From Burhinus oedicnemus (lineage: Eukaryota > Chordata > Aves > Charadriiformes > Burhinidae), in NCBI GenBank assembly GCA_008921705.1, contig VFFE01007506.1, positions 616,603-680,602 on the forward strand: a stretch of DNA of 64,000 nucleotides, written 5' to 3'. Shown here in pieces: positions 51,701 to 60,849 of the stretch. Positions within the stretch are counted from its first letter, which is position 1; each line of letters opens with the position of its first letter. Both the position numbers and the translations under genes were made by a program. The notes under the pieces are model-generated. The model saw only the letters and a list, made by a program, of their open reading frames with translations. It was not told the DNA's origin and ran no database searches.

Positions 51701-54193
51701 TACCAGCTGGAAGAGCTGGTGTTTTTTATGCAAGTCAGGCTTTTTATACCTAAACGCTGCAGTGCACCTCTTTGTTAAAAAGGAAACTGCAGAGCTCTCC
51801 GTTTGCAATGCCAGCCAATCTTTTCCTTGCCAGGCAGAGGGAAGATGTATACTTGTGAAAACTTTATCAAGCATTCTGTTTTATTGGTGGCCTCGTTGCA
51901 CAACGTCTATTACTGTTAGTAGTGCCGCCCTTTAAAGTCTGCACTAGGGAAAGTAATGAATTATGGAAAGACAACAAAATTAATGCAATTATATCAGCAA
52001 AACAAATGTGGTTTTTCACTGGTCAACTGAAAGGTGTATTGGGCTCAGCAGATACTCTGAAGTTGCTCACAGTCCTTCCTTTTTTAGATCCACTTTTTTC
52101 CGCTGTGGTGAACTTCTCAAAGGCTGCTGCTGAATTTCACAGGAGACTTGAACAAGTTGACAAGAAAGAGTAAGTCTGAAAAAAAAAAAAATAGTGTTAT
52201 ATATAAGTATATCTGCCTTAGGTACCCAGGGTGGCAGTTCTTTCTTTCCAGTGACTACACAAGGTGTCTCTCTGATCAGTGTAAAATAGAGCCCTTGAAC
52301 TCCGAGACAGGCAGTATCTGCTAAGATGAATTCTGCTTCCTGCGATGAATAGTATCAGCTTGTCATTAAAATTATTGTAATACGTGGAAAGGCAGGTAGC
52401 AGTGAAAGTTAAAGTTGGACTGAGCTCTGTATTTAGACACCTACACTTGAGTGTTGTAGGTGACGCCAGAATTCGTACTTTCAGCACACCTCAGGGGGAC
52501 AGGATGATGCTTCAGTGTGTCTAAGATATCCATATGATGCTTGCAAACCTAAGGGCCTTATAGGACTCCCGTGCCCCCCAGCAGTGGCTGGAGGCCAGGT
52601 GCTCCTGCGCACCTCGTATGGTACCAGATAGTTGTGTTTAGGCAACTGAATCCCATACTTACGATGTTACTGTATAGATTAGAGTAGGAGTTTGGACACT
52701 TGGCTTATGGGTGGACACCAAAATCTAGGTATCTTCATTTTGACCTAAATCTCAGTCCTCTTCTCCCTCCTTTTAAGTGGGATGTTTCTAGTGCCCTTTA
52801 GTACTAAACAAGTATCTGACACTCTCAGACAGTCTCACGTTTTATTTTGCATAGTGTGAAATCTTGTAGTTGAGTTTGCTGACACAGAAATACTAAGACA
52901 TTAAATGTATCGAATATCTCCATTTGCAAAACCTCATCTTTTTGCAAACTGTAGACCAGCTTTGTAATTTTTTTTCTTTCCAAAGGAGAGGAAAAGTGTT
53001 TAAATGAAACTGTGAAGTCATGTTTCCTCATTGTGTGAAATGTTTCTCTCTCTGTTTTCCGCAGTCCAATCGCAGTGAGAATCATGAATGATCAGCTGAT
53101 GTTTATAGAAAGAGCTTTCATTGATCCTCTTGGCTTACCAGGAAGAAAGTTTTACAGGTGAGGCAACAAGTTGCTTGGCCAGCTGCCTAAGGCACTGTAT
53201 TTTTGCAGGTGAACCCCACCCTAACTGACCGGTCAGTTGAACTGCTGTATAGGCCTCGTATAGCTTAACATTCTGGTTTTGGTACAATCCAGTGAGTAGC
53301 GGAATTTGTTTATAACTCCCAAGGAGAAGTCCTTGGCTGCACCAGTCTTCTGGTGCCTAATTCCTCTTCTTGGGTCTGGCAATTTTTTAGCTGTCATACT
53401 CTGTGACTTTTATTTGCAGGTGTGTAGTACTACTTCTGTTACCATTTGCTCATCTAAACCTATACAAAGTAAGGATTCACTGGAGAATCAACTGTATGGA
53501 AAGAAAGGATAAACAAGGGTAGAGTAAAAGGGAGAAGAGGATGAGAACAGATGTATAGTGAGGGTCAGGTGAAGAAAGAAGTCCAGAATTCTTTTTTTTA
53601 CTTGCTTGCATTTATTAATGTAGTTTTAGTGTTTATTTTGATTTGGGAAGACTCTTTCACATGCTACAAATGTGCTTTGATACTTCATATGAACAAAATC
53701 AATTTAAAAGCAGATCTGAAACTATTAATTATTTAAGAAAAAAAACCCCCAAGAAATAAAATTTATATTTTTGCACAGTTCTGTTCCAATATGATCACTT
53801 CTCTGAAGAATTCATGCTCTTCTCAAGAATTCTCCCATAGATTCTCTTTTCCCTCTTTTCACATTTCTCTCCCAGATCTGCTGACCATCATTCAACTGCT
53901 TAGTTGTTTTTGAGGTTTCTGTTCCGTTCCATACAGTCAACACACACACCACTAATGGTTATTGTATTTAGTGTACCTACATTTTTTTCTTCTTTCCCTA
54001 CAGACATGTCATCTTTGCTCCAAGCAGTCACAACAAGTATGCTGGAGAGTCCTTACCGGGCATCTATGATGCCATGTTTGATATTGAAAGCAAAGCAGAT
54101 CAGCACAGAGCCTGGGAAGAAGTAAAGAGGCAGATTTCCATTGCAGCCTTCACTGTGCAGGCAGCAGCAGGGACACTGAAAGAAGTAGCATAG
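21632..54193 (+). CDS. NAALAD2: NAALAD2 (glutamate carboxypeptidase III), complete, 19 exons
   Basis: Nineteen exons with GT-AG introns join in frame to 2,223 bp, i.e. 740 residues plus TAG, the length of human NAALAD2. It is a type II membrane M28B dizinc peptidase that removes C-terminal glutamate from N-acetyl-aspartyl-glutamate and related peptides. Residues 1-8 are a short basic cytoplasmic tail and about 9-28 the membrane anchor. By homology to GCPII the protease domain is about 46-106 plus 342-580, the apical domain 107-341 and the helical domain 581-740. Zinc ligands are H367, D377, E415, D443 and H543, with E414 as catalytic base. Substrate residues are R200, N247, R453, R524, R526, K689 and Y690. 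Ser509 is the GCPIII-type replacement of the GCPII asparagine. The exon 2-3 text ([23 protein letters not shown]) favours NAALAD2 over FOLH1. Cys225 and Cys523 are unusual. Confidence 0.9.
23265..23376 (+). CDS. NAALAD2: NAALAD2 exon 2
   Basis: 112 bp after GTTTCAG. It encodes [20 protein letters not shown] and then [13 protein letters not shown], i.e. the juxtamembrane stalk and the start of the ectodomain. It ends in a split Arg codon (phase 2). Confidence 0.9.
25080..25870 (+). mobile_element. Eroded CR1 ORF2 (reverse transcriptase) fragment in intron 2
   Basis: Around 25,530-25,562 one frame reads [13 protein letters not shown], recognisable as the CR1 reverse-transcriptase block usually written DFSKAFD-VSH. 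Upstream text (GGTTATGGTCTACATAGAGA through GGAGGGCCCTGGTGGCTGAA) also resembles CR1 ORF2, with frameshifts and stops. Boundaries are approximate. It is the only sense-oriented CR1 piece noticed in the window. Confidence 0.6.
26435..26621 (+). CDS. NAALAD2: NAALAD2 exon 3
   Basis: 187 bp after ATTTTAG. It encodes [20 protein letters not shown], then [18 protein letters not shown], containing an N-glycosylation sequon (NET). The donor is GAG/GTGACC, weaker than its neighbours. Confidence 0.93.
26870..27335 (-). mobile_element. Ancient CR1 copy in intron 3
   Basis: The + strand reads GTAAGAACACCATACTGGTT, CATCTAGGTCAATATCCTGT, then TTGCTTCCACAACATGCTG and CATTGTGTGAAGTACTGCC. These blocks lie in the order of an old sauropsid CR1 in reverse orientation. 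It is heavily substituted and partly deleted. Confidence 0.65.
28017..28118 (+). CDS. NAALAD2: NAALAD2 exon 4
   Basis: 102 bp, phase 0 on both sides. It encodes [20 protein letters not shown] and [13 protein letters not shown] at the start of the apical domain, with sequons NTS and NVT. Confidence 0.93.
28867..28992 (+). CDS. NAALAD2: NAALAD2 exon 5
   Basis: 126 bp, phase 0 on both sides. It encodes [20 protein letters not shown], then [20 protein letters not shown]. The Arg of FRGNK (R200) corresponds to GCPII R210, which contacts the substrate alpha-carboxylate. Confidence 0.94.
29637..29823 (+). CDS. NAALAD2: NAALAD2 exon 6
   Basis: 187 bp after TTTCACAG. It encodes [40 protein letters not shown] and LTPGYPAK. 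N247 equals the S1' Asn257 of GCPII, and T259 and Y262 match calcium-site residues. Cys225 in DYCAPGV replaces the Phe found in the human enzymes. Confidence 0.94.
30954..31047 (+). CDS. NAALAD2: NAALAD2 exon 7
   Basis: 94 bp after GTTTCTCAG, encoding [20 protein letters not shown] and [12 protein letters not shown] of the apical domain. It ends in phase 2. Confidence 0.93.
31316..31414 (+). CDS. NAALAD2: NAALAD2 exon 8
   Basis: 99 bp after TTAACAG, encoding [20 protein letters not shown] and [13 protein letters not shown]. The donor AAG/GTCTGT is weak but in the expected place and phase. Confidence 0.9.
33592..33677 (+). CDS. NAALAD2: NAALAD2 exon 9
   Basis: 86 bp after CATTTCAG, encoding [20 protein letters not shown] and ILRGAVEP. 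It closes the apical domain and returns to the protease domain, with a split Asp codon (phase 1). Confidence 0.92.
34283..34402 (+). CDS. NAALAD2: NAALAD2 exon 10
   Basis: 120 bp, encoding [20 protein letters not shown] with zinc ligands H367 and D377, then [17 protein letters not shown]. Length and phase are identical to FOLH1 exon 10. Confidence 0.94.
34837..34919 (+). CDS. NAALAD2: NAALAD2 exon 11
   Basis: 83 bp, encoding [18 protein letters not shown] and [10 protein letters not shown]414 is the catalytic base and E415 a zinc ligand; E423 and E426 match the calcium site. Confidence 0.94.
37650..37713 (+). CDS. NAALAD2: NAALAD2 exon 12
   Basis: 64 bp after AATCCCAG, encoding [15 protein letters not shown] and TDSSIEG, with zinc ligand D443. 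Confidence 0.92.
40365..40432 (+). CDS. NAALAD2: NAALAD2 exon 13
   Basis: 68 bp after ATTTTCAG, encoding [19 protein letters not shown] and TKE. R453 belongs to the arginine patch; NYT and NLT are sequons. Confidence 0.92.
42352..43085 (+). mobile_element. Solo LTR of an avian endogenous retrovirus (intron 13)
   Basis: The 734 bp element starts TGTCCTGGTTTGAGG and ends CAAACCATGACA, giving TGTC/GACA inverted ends. It is flanked by a perfect 5-bp target duplication CCTTG (42,347-42,351 and 43,086-43,090). Inside are a TATA box TATAAAAG (42,691-42,698) and ATTAAA (42,948-42,953) after a T/A-rich tract. That order gives U3-R-U5 on the + strand, in the sense of NAALAD2. No internal retroviral genes are present, so it is a recombined solo LTR. 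A 5-bp duplication suits ERVL- or ERV1-like integration; the family is not assigned. Confidence 0.88.
45805..45896 (+). CDS. NAALAD2: NAALAD2 exon 14
   Basis: 92 bp after CTCTCCAG, encoding [20 protein letters not shown] and a variable [11 protein letters not shown] tail with sequons NKS and NNS. Confidence 0.92.
47325..47415 (+). CDS. NAALAD2: NAALAD2 exon 15
   Basis: 91 bp, encoding [18 protein letters not shown] then [12 protein letters not shown]. Ser509 is the GCPIII-specific residue. The usual SGRARY is SCRVRY here: both arginines (R524, R526) remain, but Gly becomes Cys523 and Ala becomes Val525. Confidence 0.92.
47706..48288 (-). mobile_element. CR1 LINE, 5'-truncated, best preserved copy (intron 15)
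   Basis: The minus strand holds a 156-codon open frame (47,790-48,260) covering the CR1 ORF2 C-terminus, including [40 protein letters not shown] and [20 protein letters not shown], ending [11 protein letters not shown]. The 3' end with CCATTCTATGATCC is at 47,706-47,720. Only about 0.58 kb remains, so it cannot mobilise itself. Antisense to NAALAD2. Confidence 0.93.
48641..48905 (+). CDS. NAALAD2: NAALAD2 exon 16
   Basis: 265 bp after TTTTTCAG. It encodes [20 protein letters not shown] with zinc ligand H543, then [12 protein letters not shown] and [14 protein letters not shown] of the helical domain. It ends in phase 1. Confidence 0.94.
51019..51060. repeat. Two-copy 21-bp tandem repeat (intron 16)
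   Basis: Two adjacent 21-bp units starting GGTGATAAATTT (51,019-51,039 and 51,040-51,060) differ at two positions. Confidence 0.8.
52088..52169 (+). CDS. NAALAD2: NAALAD2 exon 17
   Basis: 82 bp after TTTTTTAG, encoding [20 protein letters not shown] and LEQVDKK, phase 2 at GTAAGT. Confidence 0.9.
53065..53157 (+). CDS. NAALAD2: NAALAD2 exon 18
   Basis: 93 bp after TTCCGCAG, encoding [18 protein letters not shown] and [13 protein letters not shown], ending in a split Arg codon. Confidence 0.93.
54004..54193 (+). CDS. NAALAD2: NAALAD2 exon 19 (terminal coding exon)
   Basis: 190 bp after CCCTACAG, encoding [19 protein letters not shown] (K689, Y690) and ending TLKEVA then TAG. Same length as FOLH1 exon 19, with 56 of 62 aligned residues identical by hand. 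Confidence 0.94.
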
Positions 54194-55300
54194 GATGATG
54201 GCTTTGAAAAGCTCAGTCAAATAGCAAAGTCTGAAATGCAGTGTACTCAGGCTACGACAATGCCCCAGTCTCTCCTGACTGCCGACCTGTCTGAGTCTCC
54301 AACCTTCTGAATGCACGCAAGTGTGCTGGTAGGGTGAGCAGGAGCTCTGTGTATCAAAGAACTCCTGAGCTAGAAATTACTGCTTCTCTGATACTGGCAG
54401 AACTGTAGCTTTAAGAACAACCCTAGATGGAAGCAAATTTGGGGGTGGGGAGAAGGAAGAATCAGTTCCCAATTAGAATTTTCTGAAAGATCTGCCAATT
54501 TTGAGGACCCGTTATTTTGGATGTACAATTACAAAACCAGTTATTTGCCAAACTGCCTGTAAATCTCATCTGCAGCAGTGATCAACAGAAAACATTTCAA
54601 GAGAAAAAATGTAACACTCCTCAGCATGTGCATTTTCTTGTTCTGATAATTACTTTTACAATATAAGACACTAAAGGCATCTCTATATTTTATAATCTAT
54701 TCTGCAGGACTGGTGAGTGCTCATTATACTGATTTGCTTTCTTTTCCTGAAAAAATAAAACGCTGTCCCTCCTGCCGATTATCAGAGCAGTACCTGCCAT
54801 TCTTGATAATCAGAGAAAACAGCTGCTTATATGCAGAAATCCAAAAGCATTTTCTCAGGGAGTGAGTGCCCACGCCTCTGAAAGACAGTGTGCACCTCCC
54901 ACCTTTATTTGCACTTTGGAATATACAGGTTGTGAAGGATAACCAGAAGCTGATCTCCCTGCTCCTTTTGGCACTTTCACTAGTCCCAAACCCATGGCAG
55001 CTTTTGTTCCTATTTTCTCCCGGGAGATCTCTTTTCATGCAGATGTCTTCTTCCCAGTTGAGGGAGCTGGAGAATATTGTCACTATTGGTCTGGGGCTTG
55101 AGGTTATTCTGTCTTCAGATAAGACCAGAAGACAGTTTCCCATCGGGAGCTGCTTTTACATTCAAAGGGAAACTGAAATGCATGAGAAGGGTAATTGTAC
55201 AAAACTGTTTAATTTGTAAAAAAAATTGATTCTTGCTTCGTTTGCCCTTTAAATGTACTTCTCATCTACATGCTTTGCAACTAATAAAATTGCTAGAATA
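54194..55300 (+). terminator. NAALAD2: NAALAD2 3' UTR with candidate polyadenylation signals
   Basis: AATAAA hexamers occur at 54,754-54,759 and 55,283-55,288, giving predicted 3' UTRs of roughly 0.6 or 1.1 kb. The 117-codon + and 139-codon - frames in this stretch overlap each other and show no domain; I treat them as chance. Confidence 0.5.
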
Positions 55301-57094
55301 TTATTAAATCACATTGCAGTTTGTGGGAGCTGATAATAAGCAATTTCTTCTCTTATGTAAAATATAATACAGTTTTTCTCACAACCATAAATTGCACCAG
55401 GTTGTGGGAATAAAATCCTTTTTGTTTTATGGGGAATAGAACAGATGTGGTACTAAAAAAGAGAGAATTAGAGAAACAGGACAATTATTAGGCTACAGAA
55501 GGAGTTGCTCTCATCTCAAATGCCTTGAATTCAGACAAGGGAATGAGAAATTACCCTAGTTCAGTCCTTTGGGAAGTTGTTTTGGGAGGCCACCAAGAAA
55601 AGCGGCTTCCATTGGCATCACTTCCAATAAGCTTCTCTGAAAGACTGTGTACCCATGGATGTTGTGCTCATAATTTACTGTTAAATTGCTTTTCACAAAT
55701 CAAGCCTTAGGCCTGTGAGGAGGAAATTCCACTTCCACAGTCCATGCTTTACCTCTTCTGTTGGAAAAAGTAGTGCTTAACTGACCTTGTCAGGATGCAC
55801 AGAAGAGACATGAGTAGTCAATGCTGAGGACACCAGAACAGTGACTATGTTTTGGTCGTTCTCTTTACTTCTGCCTAACTGGGGCCACTCACAGTTATTA
55901 AGTTATTCATCTCCCATCTGTAGCTTAAGGTGTTGCTGAAGGATGTGATACCTTGTCGATGGTGACTGGTGCATAACTGCACTGGTTTTTCTTCCCTTTT
56001 CCTTAATCGCCCAGTCTTCCTGCCCCATCATAGCTTTATGTTAACTGCAGTGGGCGGTGACTGAATGTGCCCCCAAGGAAGGGTGGTGGAAAAAAGCCAC
56101 TAGTGCCTCTTCCTTGTGAAGAGCCGCCAGCTTTGGAGCTGTCAGTGGTTGCTGCTGTAGGATCATCAGAGGATAAGGCAAAGGAGGAATTTCCACATAA
56201 AAAGGAAATAACTGACGAAGCGTGCTTCCTCCCTGATTTACAGAAATCTCTTTAATAATATAAACCAATGAACAAATGTTTCACCAGTAAACATACTTTT
56301 TCGGTGGTACTTAGCCTTTGAAGTTCTGTGCCATTACCTCGCTGCTGCAAAAGAACATATTATCTCTTCTTGTTTCCATGTGCAATTTGAAGCTGTAAGA
56401 ATAAATTACAGCTCACATCAGCCTGAATGCACGCTGGCATCGATTGCTTTGTTCCTCTTCTCAACTTAATTGATAACTCTGTATGAATGTACAATTCATC
56501 ATGACCCACTCCATACTGAGAAGTATACAAAATAGCTTGAATCTATTTCCATTCCTCTCTATAATGTTCTACTGAGGGAGAGTGATATCCAAACCCTTAT
56601 AAATAAGGAAACCAAACCACGTATAAACAGCTTATACTAATTTATTTCCATAATGTCCCATATTCTTGGTATTGAAAGGATCAGTTACTCAGAGCTGAGA
56701 TTGCCTTCCCTGCTTCTGTCAGTAGTATCTCCTTTTCTACAGATGGGCAACCAAGGAACTGCTGCTGTCTCCCAGCCCAAAGGCTCCTGTATTTGTGTAG
56801 CTCTGCCTGCCCATAACTTCAAAAGGGGCGGGGGGGATTTTCCAAGCTCTCCTTACAAATGGATAACACTGGATCACCTACTCCATCCTTCCCTAATTCT
56901 GTTTGCACAGTTCATTCACTCGACCTGGCTGAAGCAACCTGTGAATGGTACAGCTGGGAGAAACAGAGCCTTCAGCCTGGACTGGGTTGCCAAAACAATT
57001 TGGTAAAATTAAACTTGGATGAACCAAATATCACTTGGGTATTTGGTTTGCCAATTGTCTCTTTAGAAAATCAGTTTCAAAGGGACAGTGCCAG
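55301..57094. other. Intergenic sequence after NAALAD2
   Basis: No gene recognised. A short + frame near 56,061-56,255 (PPRKGGGKKP...EITDEACF) looks mildly protein-like but has no known domain or clear splice context. A 117-codon + frame at 56,653-57,006 is also unrecognised. Confidence 0.5.
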
Positions 57095-58182
57095 TGTGGT
57101 GGGTTGACCCTGGCTGGATGCCGGATGCCCACCAAAGCCACTCTTATCACTCCCCTCCTCAGCTGGAGAGGGGAGAGAAAAATATAATGAAAGGCTGGTG
57201 GGTTGAGATAAGGACAGGGAGAGATCACTCGGCAATAACCATCATGGGCAAAACAGACTCGACTTGGGGAAAATTAATTTATTACCAATCCAATCAGAGT
57301 AGGGTAATAAGAAATAAAAACTAAATCTTAAAACACCTTCCTCCCACCCCTCCCTTCTTCCCAAGCTCAACTTCCCTCCCAATTTCTCTACCTCCACCCC
57401 CCAAGTGGCGCAGCAGGACAGGGAATGGGGGTTGTGGTCAGTTCATCACATGTTGTCTCTCCTGCTCCTTCCTCCTCAGGGGGAGGACTGCTCACACTCT
57501 TCCCCTGCTCCAGCGTGGGGTCTCTCCCGTGGGAGACAGTTCTTCACAAACTCCTCCAAAGTCGTTCCTTTCCATGGGCTGCAGTCCTTCAGGAATAGAC
57601 TGCTCCAGCATGGGTCCCCCAAGGGGTCACAAGTCCTGCCAGCAAACCTGCTCCAGTGTGGGCTTCTCTCCATGGGCCCACAGGTCCTGCCAGGAGTCTG
57701 CTCCAGTGTGGGCTCTCCATGGGGTCACAGCCTCCTTTGGATGCATGCACTTGCTCCGGCGTGGGGTCCTCCATAGGCTGCAGGTGAATCTCTGCTCCAC
57801 TGTGGACCTCCATGGGCTGCAGGGGGACAGCCTGCCTCACCATGGTCTTCACCATGGGCTGCAGGGGAATCTCTGCTCTGGTGCCTGGAGCACCTCCTCC
57901 CCCTCCTTCTTCACTGACCTTGGTGTCTGCTGAGCTGTTGCTCTCACATATTCTCACTCCTCTCTCCCAGCTGCAATTGCCCGGTTGGGTTTTTTTCCCC
58001 CCCTTCTTAACTATGTTATCCCAGAGGTGCTACCACCATTGCTGATGGGCTTGCCTGATGGTGGGTCCATCTTGGAGTCAGCTGGCATTGGCTCTATCGG
58101 ACATGGGGGAAGCTTCTAGCAGCTTCTCAGAGAAGCCTCCCTGCTACCAAAAACCTTGCCATGCAAACCCAGTATAACCACA
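57095..58182 (-). mobile_element. Solo LTR of an avian endogenous retrovirus, antisense (about 1.1 kb)
   Basis: The + strand starts TGTGGTGGGTTGACCCTGGC and ends GTATAACCACA, with TGTGGT/ACCACA inverted termini. It matches in layout a long LTR that is common in bird genomes. An AATAAA on the minus strand (TTTATT near 57,279) and the GGGTTGACC end place U5 at the left, so it is oriented minus. The middle (57,500-57,870) holds several degenerate units built on CTGCTCCAGYGTGGG and CCATGGGCTGCAG. No gag, pol or env remains. A flanking target duplication is not clear, so the exact ends are uncertain. The 122-134-codon frames inside are products of the internal repeat. Confidence 0.85.
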
Positions 58183-60590
58183 AAGTTGATTTCAGATTCC
58201 CTTATGGTTGAAATACCTTTGGTTTGCCTCTGGAAAGGAAGGTGCAACACTTGGTCAATTTAGCGATGGCTGGAAAGTGGGGATAACCTACGTGCACCAT
58301 TCTCCACTGAGTAAGTGATAAACACAATCCACTCACAACACGCATTCGTTTGCACCAAAAATAGCAGTAATTTGAGTTGTTCTGCTGTGTTTTTCAATGA
58401 ATCAATAAATAGAAATAGAACCACCTCTGCAGATTTTAAGCGTAATGAAATCAGAAACTAATTCAAAAACTTTGAAGATTGTGTGGGATTAAGTGATGCC
58501 AGGGCTTCTCTCAACACCCTGTAATTTAGCAATCCTTCCCAAAGTTGACTCATGCATCAAGGGACTGTCTTTGTGGAGCAATGAAATTAAAATCTCCCTA
58601 TCCCAGTCTCCTGATGACTGAATACACCAGCTGAAGAAGTTTCATAAATCTTGTCAGTAACTCTACAGTTCAGGTGTTAGAATGGGGCATTTGGATTTGT
58701 CCGGCTTTTTGGTTCAGCCAAACCGATTTGTCAAGTTCAGGTCAAACTTTTAAATTGCTTCAGCTGATCTAAAATTGCATTCTTTGACCACAGTGATAAA
58801 AATAAAACACGCTGTGTAACTCAGTGTATCAATTAAGGAAAAGACATTGCAAGGGAAAGGTCCCAAAGCAGACCATCAGCCCACGAAGCAGGTGATCACA
58901 ATCAGTACTGGTGCTGTACGCTGATTTTTCCACAGATTCAGTTTCTAGTATTCTGTCCTTCTATAGATAACCTATAAAATAATCTCTGCATGTTCACAAG
59001 GGCCAAGAGAATGCGAACTGTATGGACTGCATAGTATTTTGCAACAGAAGAGGACCCGAACACCTGGCCAGCATCCCTCAGTGACCTGAAACCCTTTCCC
59101 TGTGTGGAGGAACTATTGCTGTTCCTGTCCGTGCTGCCAAATAAAATACCAGTTTAAAACAAAGGGATTACTCACCGCATGGGATTACATGGTGAAGCGC
59201 GTTGCTACAGGAGCTTCTGAAAGGTGAAATGGGTTAAAACAGGATCAGACGCAGGCAAGGAGTGCACATGCCTCATGATTCAGATGCAACTTTTCATTCA
59301 GGAGGCCTTAAAGCACTTGGGACTTAAAGCATATGTATGCGGGAAGGGGTTAAAAGGTTCCTGCTTCGTTCCTTGCCTTTAGCATTTGTCACGGAGAGGT
59401 TATTGTGGAAGACGGTACTTTGCACTCTCCCACTGCAGTGCGTTCTGCTGGACAGACAGCCCCTTAACTGCTGCTGGTGGTCCTCTCTTCGTCTGCACTT
59501 GATTGAAAAGCATGAAAATTAATAAACGTATCTTTAAAAGGTTGCTTGGTCTCCTCTTTAACCAAGTTAATGATTAAATATGTCAATCATGGGTCTTTTT
59601 AAAAAAAACAAAATTGCTTGAAAGCAGAATTAGTTTACCCTGCCGTGGTGTCTTTCAGAGGGGAAGAGCAGCATCTGCAGAGAAGAGCTACTGCAGTGAT
59701 GCCACATTATTCCTAAGGAAAACAGCAGCAGGATGAGATTCTGGAAGATACTGAAAGTCACCCAGGACTTTCTGCACCTCCTGGGCAATGCTGTAGAAAC
59801 CCTCAAGGAGGCAGAGCTGGAAACTCCAGGCGACACAGCATCAAAGGCAGCTGGGGATCTCCTCTCTGCAGCTGGCAGGAATAGGATCTGCTCAGCACGG
59901 CGCATTTTTTCTCTCTCTTACTCTAAATTTCTCTATTTTCATCCATGGGATTTTAGCACACACCATAAGAGTGCCATTAGGAGCTGAACGATGGTGAACG
60001 TCATGGACTTCCCTACAGCAACGCAGAGAAGACAACGCTAATTAAATTAAATACAGAAATTTTGCTTCTGCTCCACTGTTCTCTTCGGAGCCAAACCGAC
60101 GCGCTGCGTTCCTCACTGAGCAACACCCGCTGCGCGGAAATTGTCCCTGGAGAAACCAGTAGCGGCTGAATTTAGTGAGCAGCCTTTCTTAAGGCAAAAG
60201 ACTGTTTCCATTACACCACTGGGACCAAAAGCAACTCAAATCAAGCAAGGGCGGCCACTGTTTGACCCTGTAATTTAGCTGCAAGTCTGTGGTGTATTAG
60301 AGTTGAGCTCTAAGTCAAATTCAGCAGTTACTTCTGTTAATCAGCATCAGCAGGAGGAACTTAGGAAGCCTAAATGGTTTAGGAGCTGTCTGTCCCATCA
60401 ATTACCCTTTATTTGCTTATGCCAGTTATAATCCATGAAGTTGAGGCAGCTCCTGTCAGTGTCAGCACAGTGTTTTTCCTGGTGGATCCTACACCGTTAA
60501 ACATTTTCTTCCTCACCCAAGAAAACCTACGAACTATTCTTCAAGGTACATCCATTTTCTGGGCAAAAGCTCTTGGGGAGCTCCAAGAAC
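58183..60590. other. Intergenic sequence without recognised gene
   Basis: No known exon or repeat identified. An 84-codon + frame at 59,733-59,987 is open on both strands and unrecognised. Confidence 0.5.
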
Positions 60591-60622
60591 AGAGGAGGAG
60601 GAGGAGGAGGAGGAGGAGGAGG
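60591..60622. repeat. (GGA)n trinucleotide microsatellite
   Basis: About ten copies of AGG/GAG in a row, just left of the CpG-rich block. Read in frame it makes polyarginine or polyglycine (+ strand) or polyproline (- strand) frames that are not genes. Confidence 0.95.
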
Positions 60623-60849
60623 TTTGTTGGGTGCCTCATGCAGGAGGGGCTGGACCTGGTTCAATTTAACCGCAAACACGTTACAACCTTCCATAAAGGG
60701 CAAGAGCAGGAGAGGCGATAACAGGCAGAGCATTTCAGGGGAGGGGACCAGATAAGAATAGACTCGCTGTGTTTACACGGCTCCTTCCCCAGATGTGCTT
60801 TGCCAGCTTGCTGACAGGAAGCTGCTGACGCATTCCTGATGCTGCCAAC

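Larger units (their letters stand above)
45897..54003 (+). other. NAALAD2 introns 14-18
   Basis: Lengths 1428, 1225, 3182, 895 and 846 bp. Intron 15 carries a well-preserved CR1 and intron 16 a two-copy 21-bp tandem repeat. No other element recognised; a 133-codon minus frame at 51,254-51,655 has no known motif. Confidence 0.7.

Noticed and set aside
54724..55219. Overlapping 139-codon (-) and 117-codon (+) frames after NAALAD2
   Set aside because: They lie in the predicted 3' UTR, overlap each other on opposite strands and match nothing known.
56061..56255. Protein-like short + frame (PPRKGGGKKP...)
   Set aside because: About 65 codons with no ATG in a good place, no known domain, and an open frame on the other strand as well.
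57405..57957. Frames of 122-134 codons around 57.4-57.9 kb
   Set aside because: They arise from the internal repeat units of the antisense LTR and are open on both strands, as expected for a repeat without stop codons.
59733..59987. 84-codon + frame with Glu/Ala-rich middle
   Set aside because: Open on both strands and unrecognised; no splice context or conservation evidence available.
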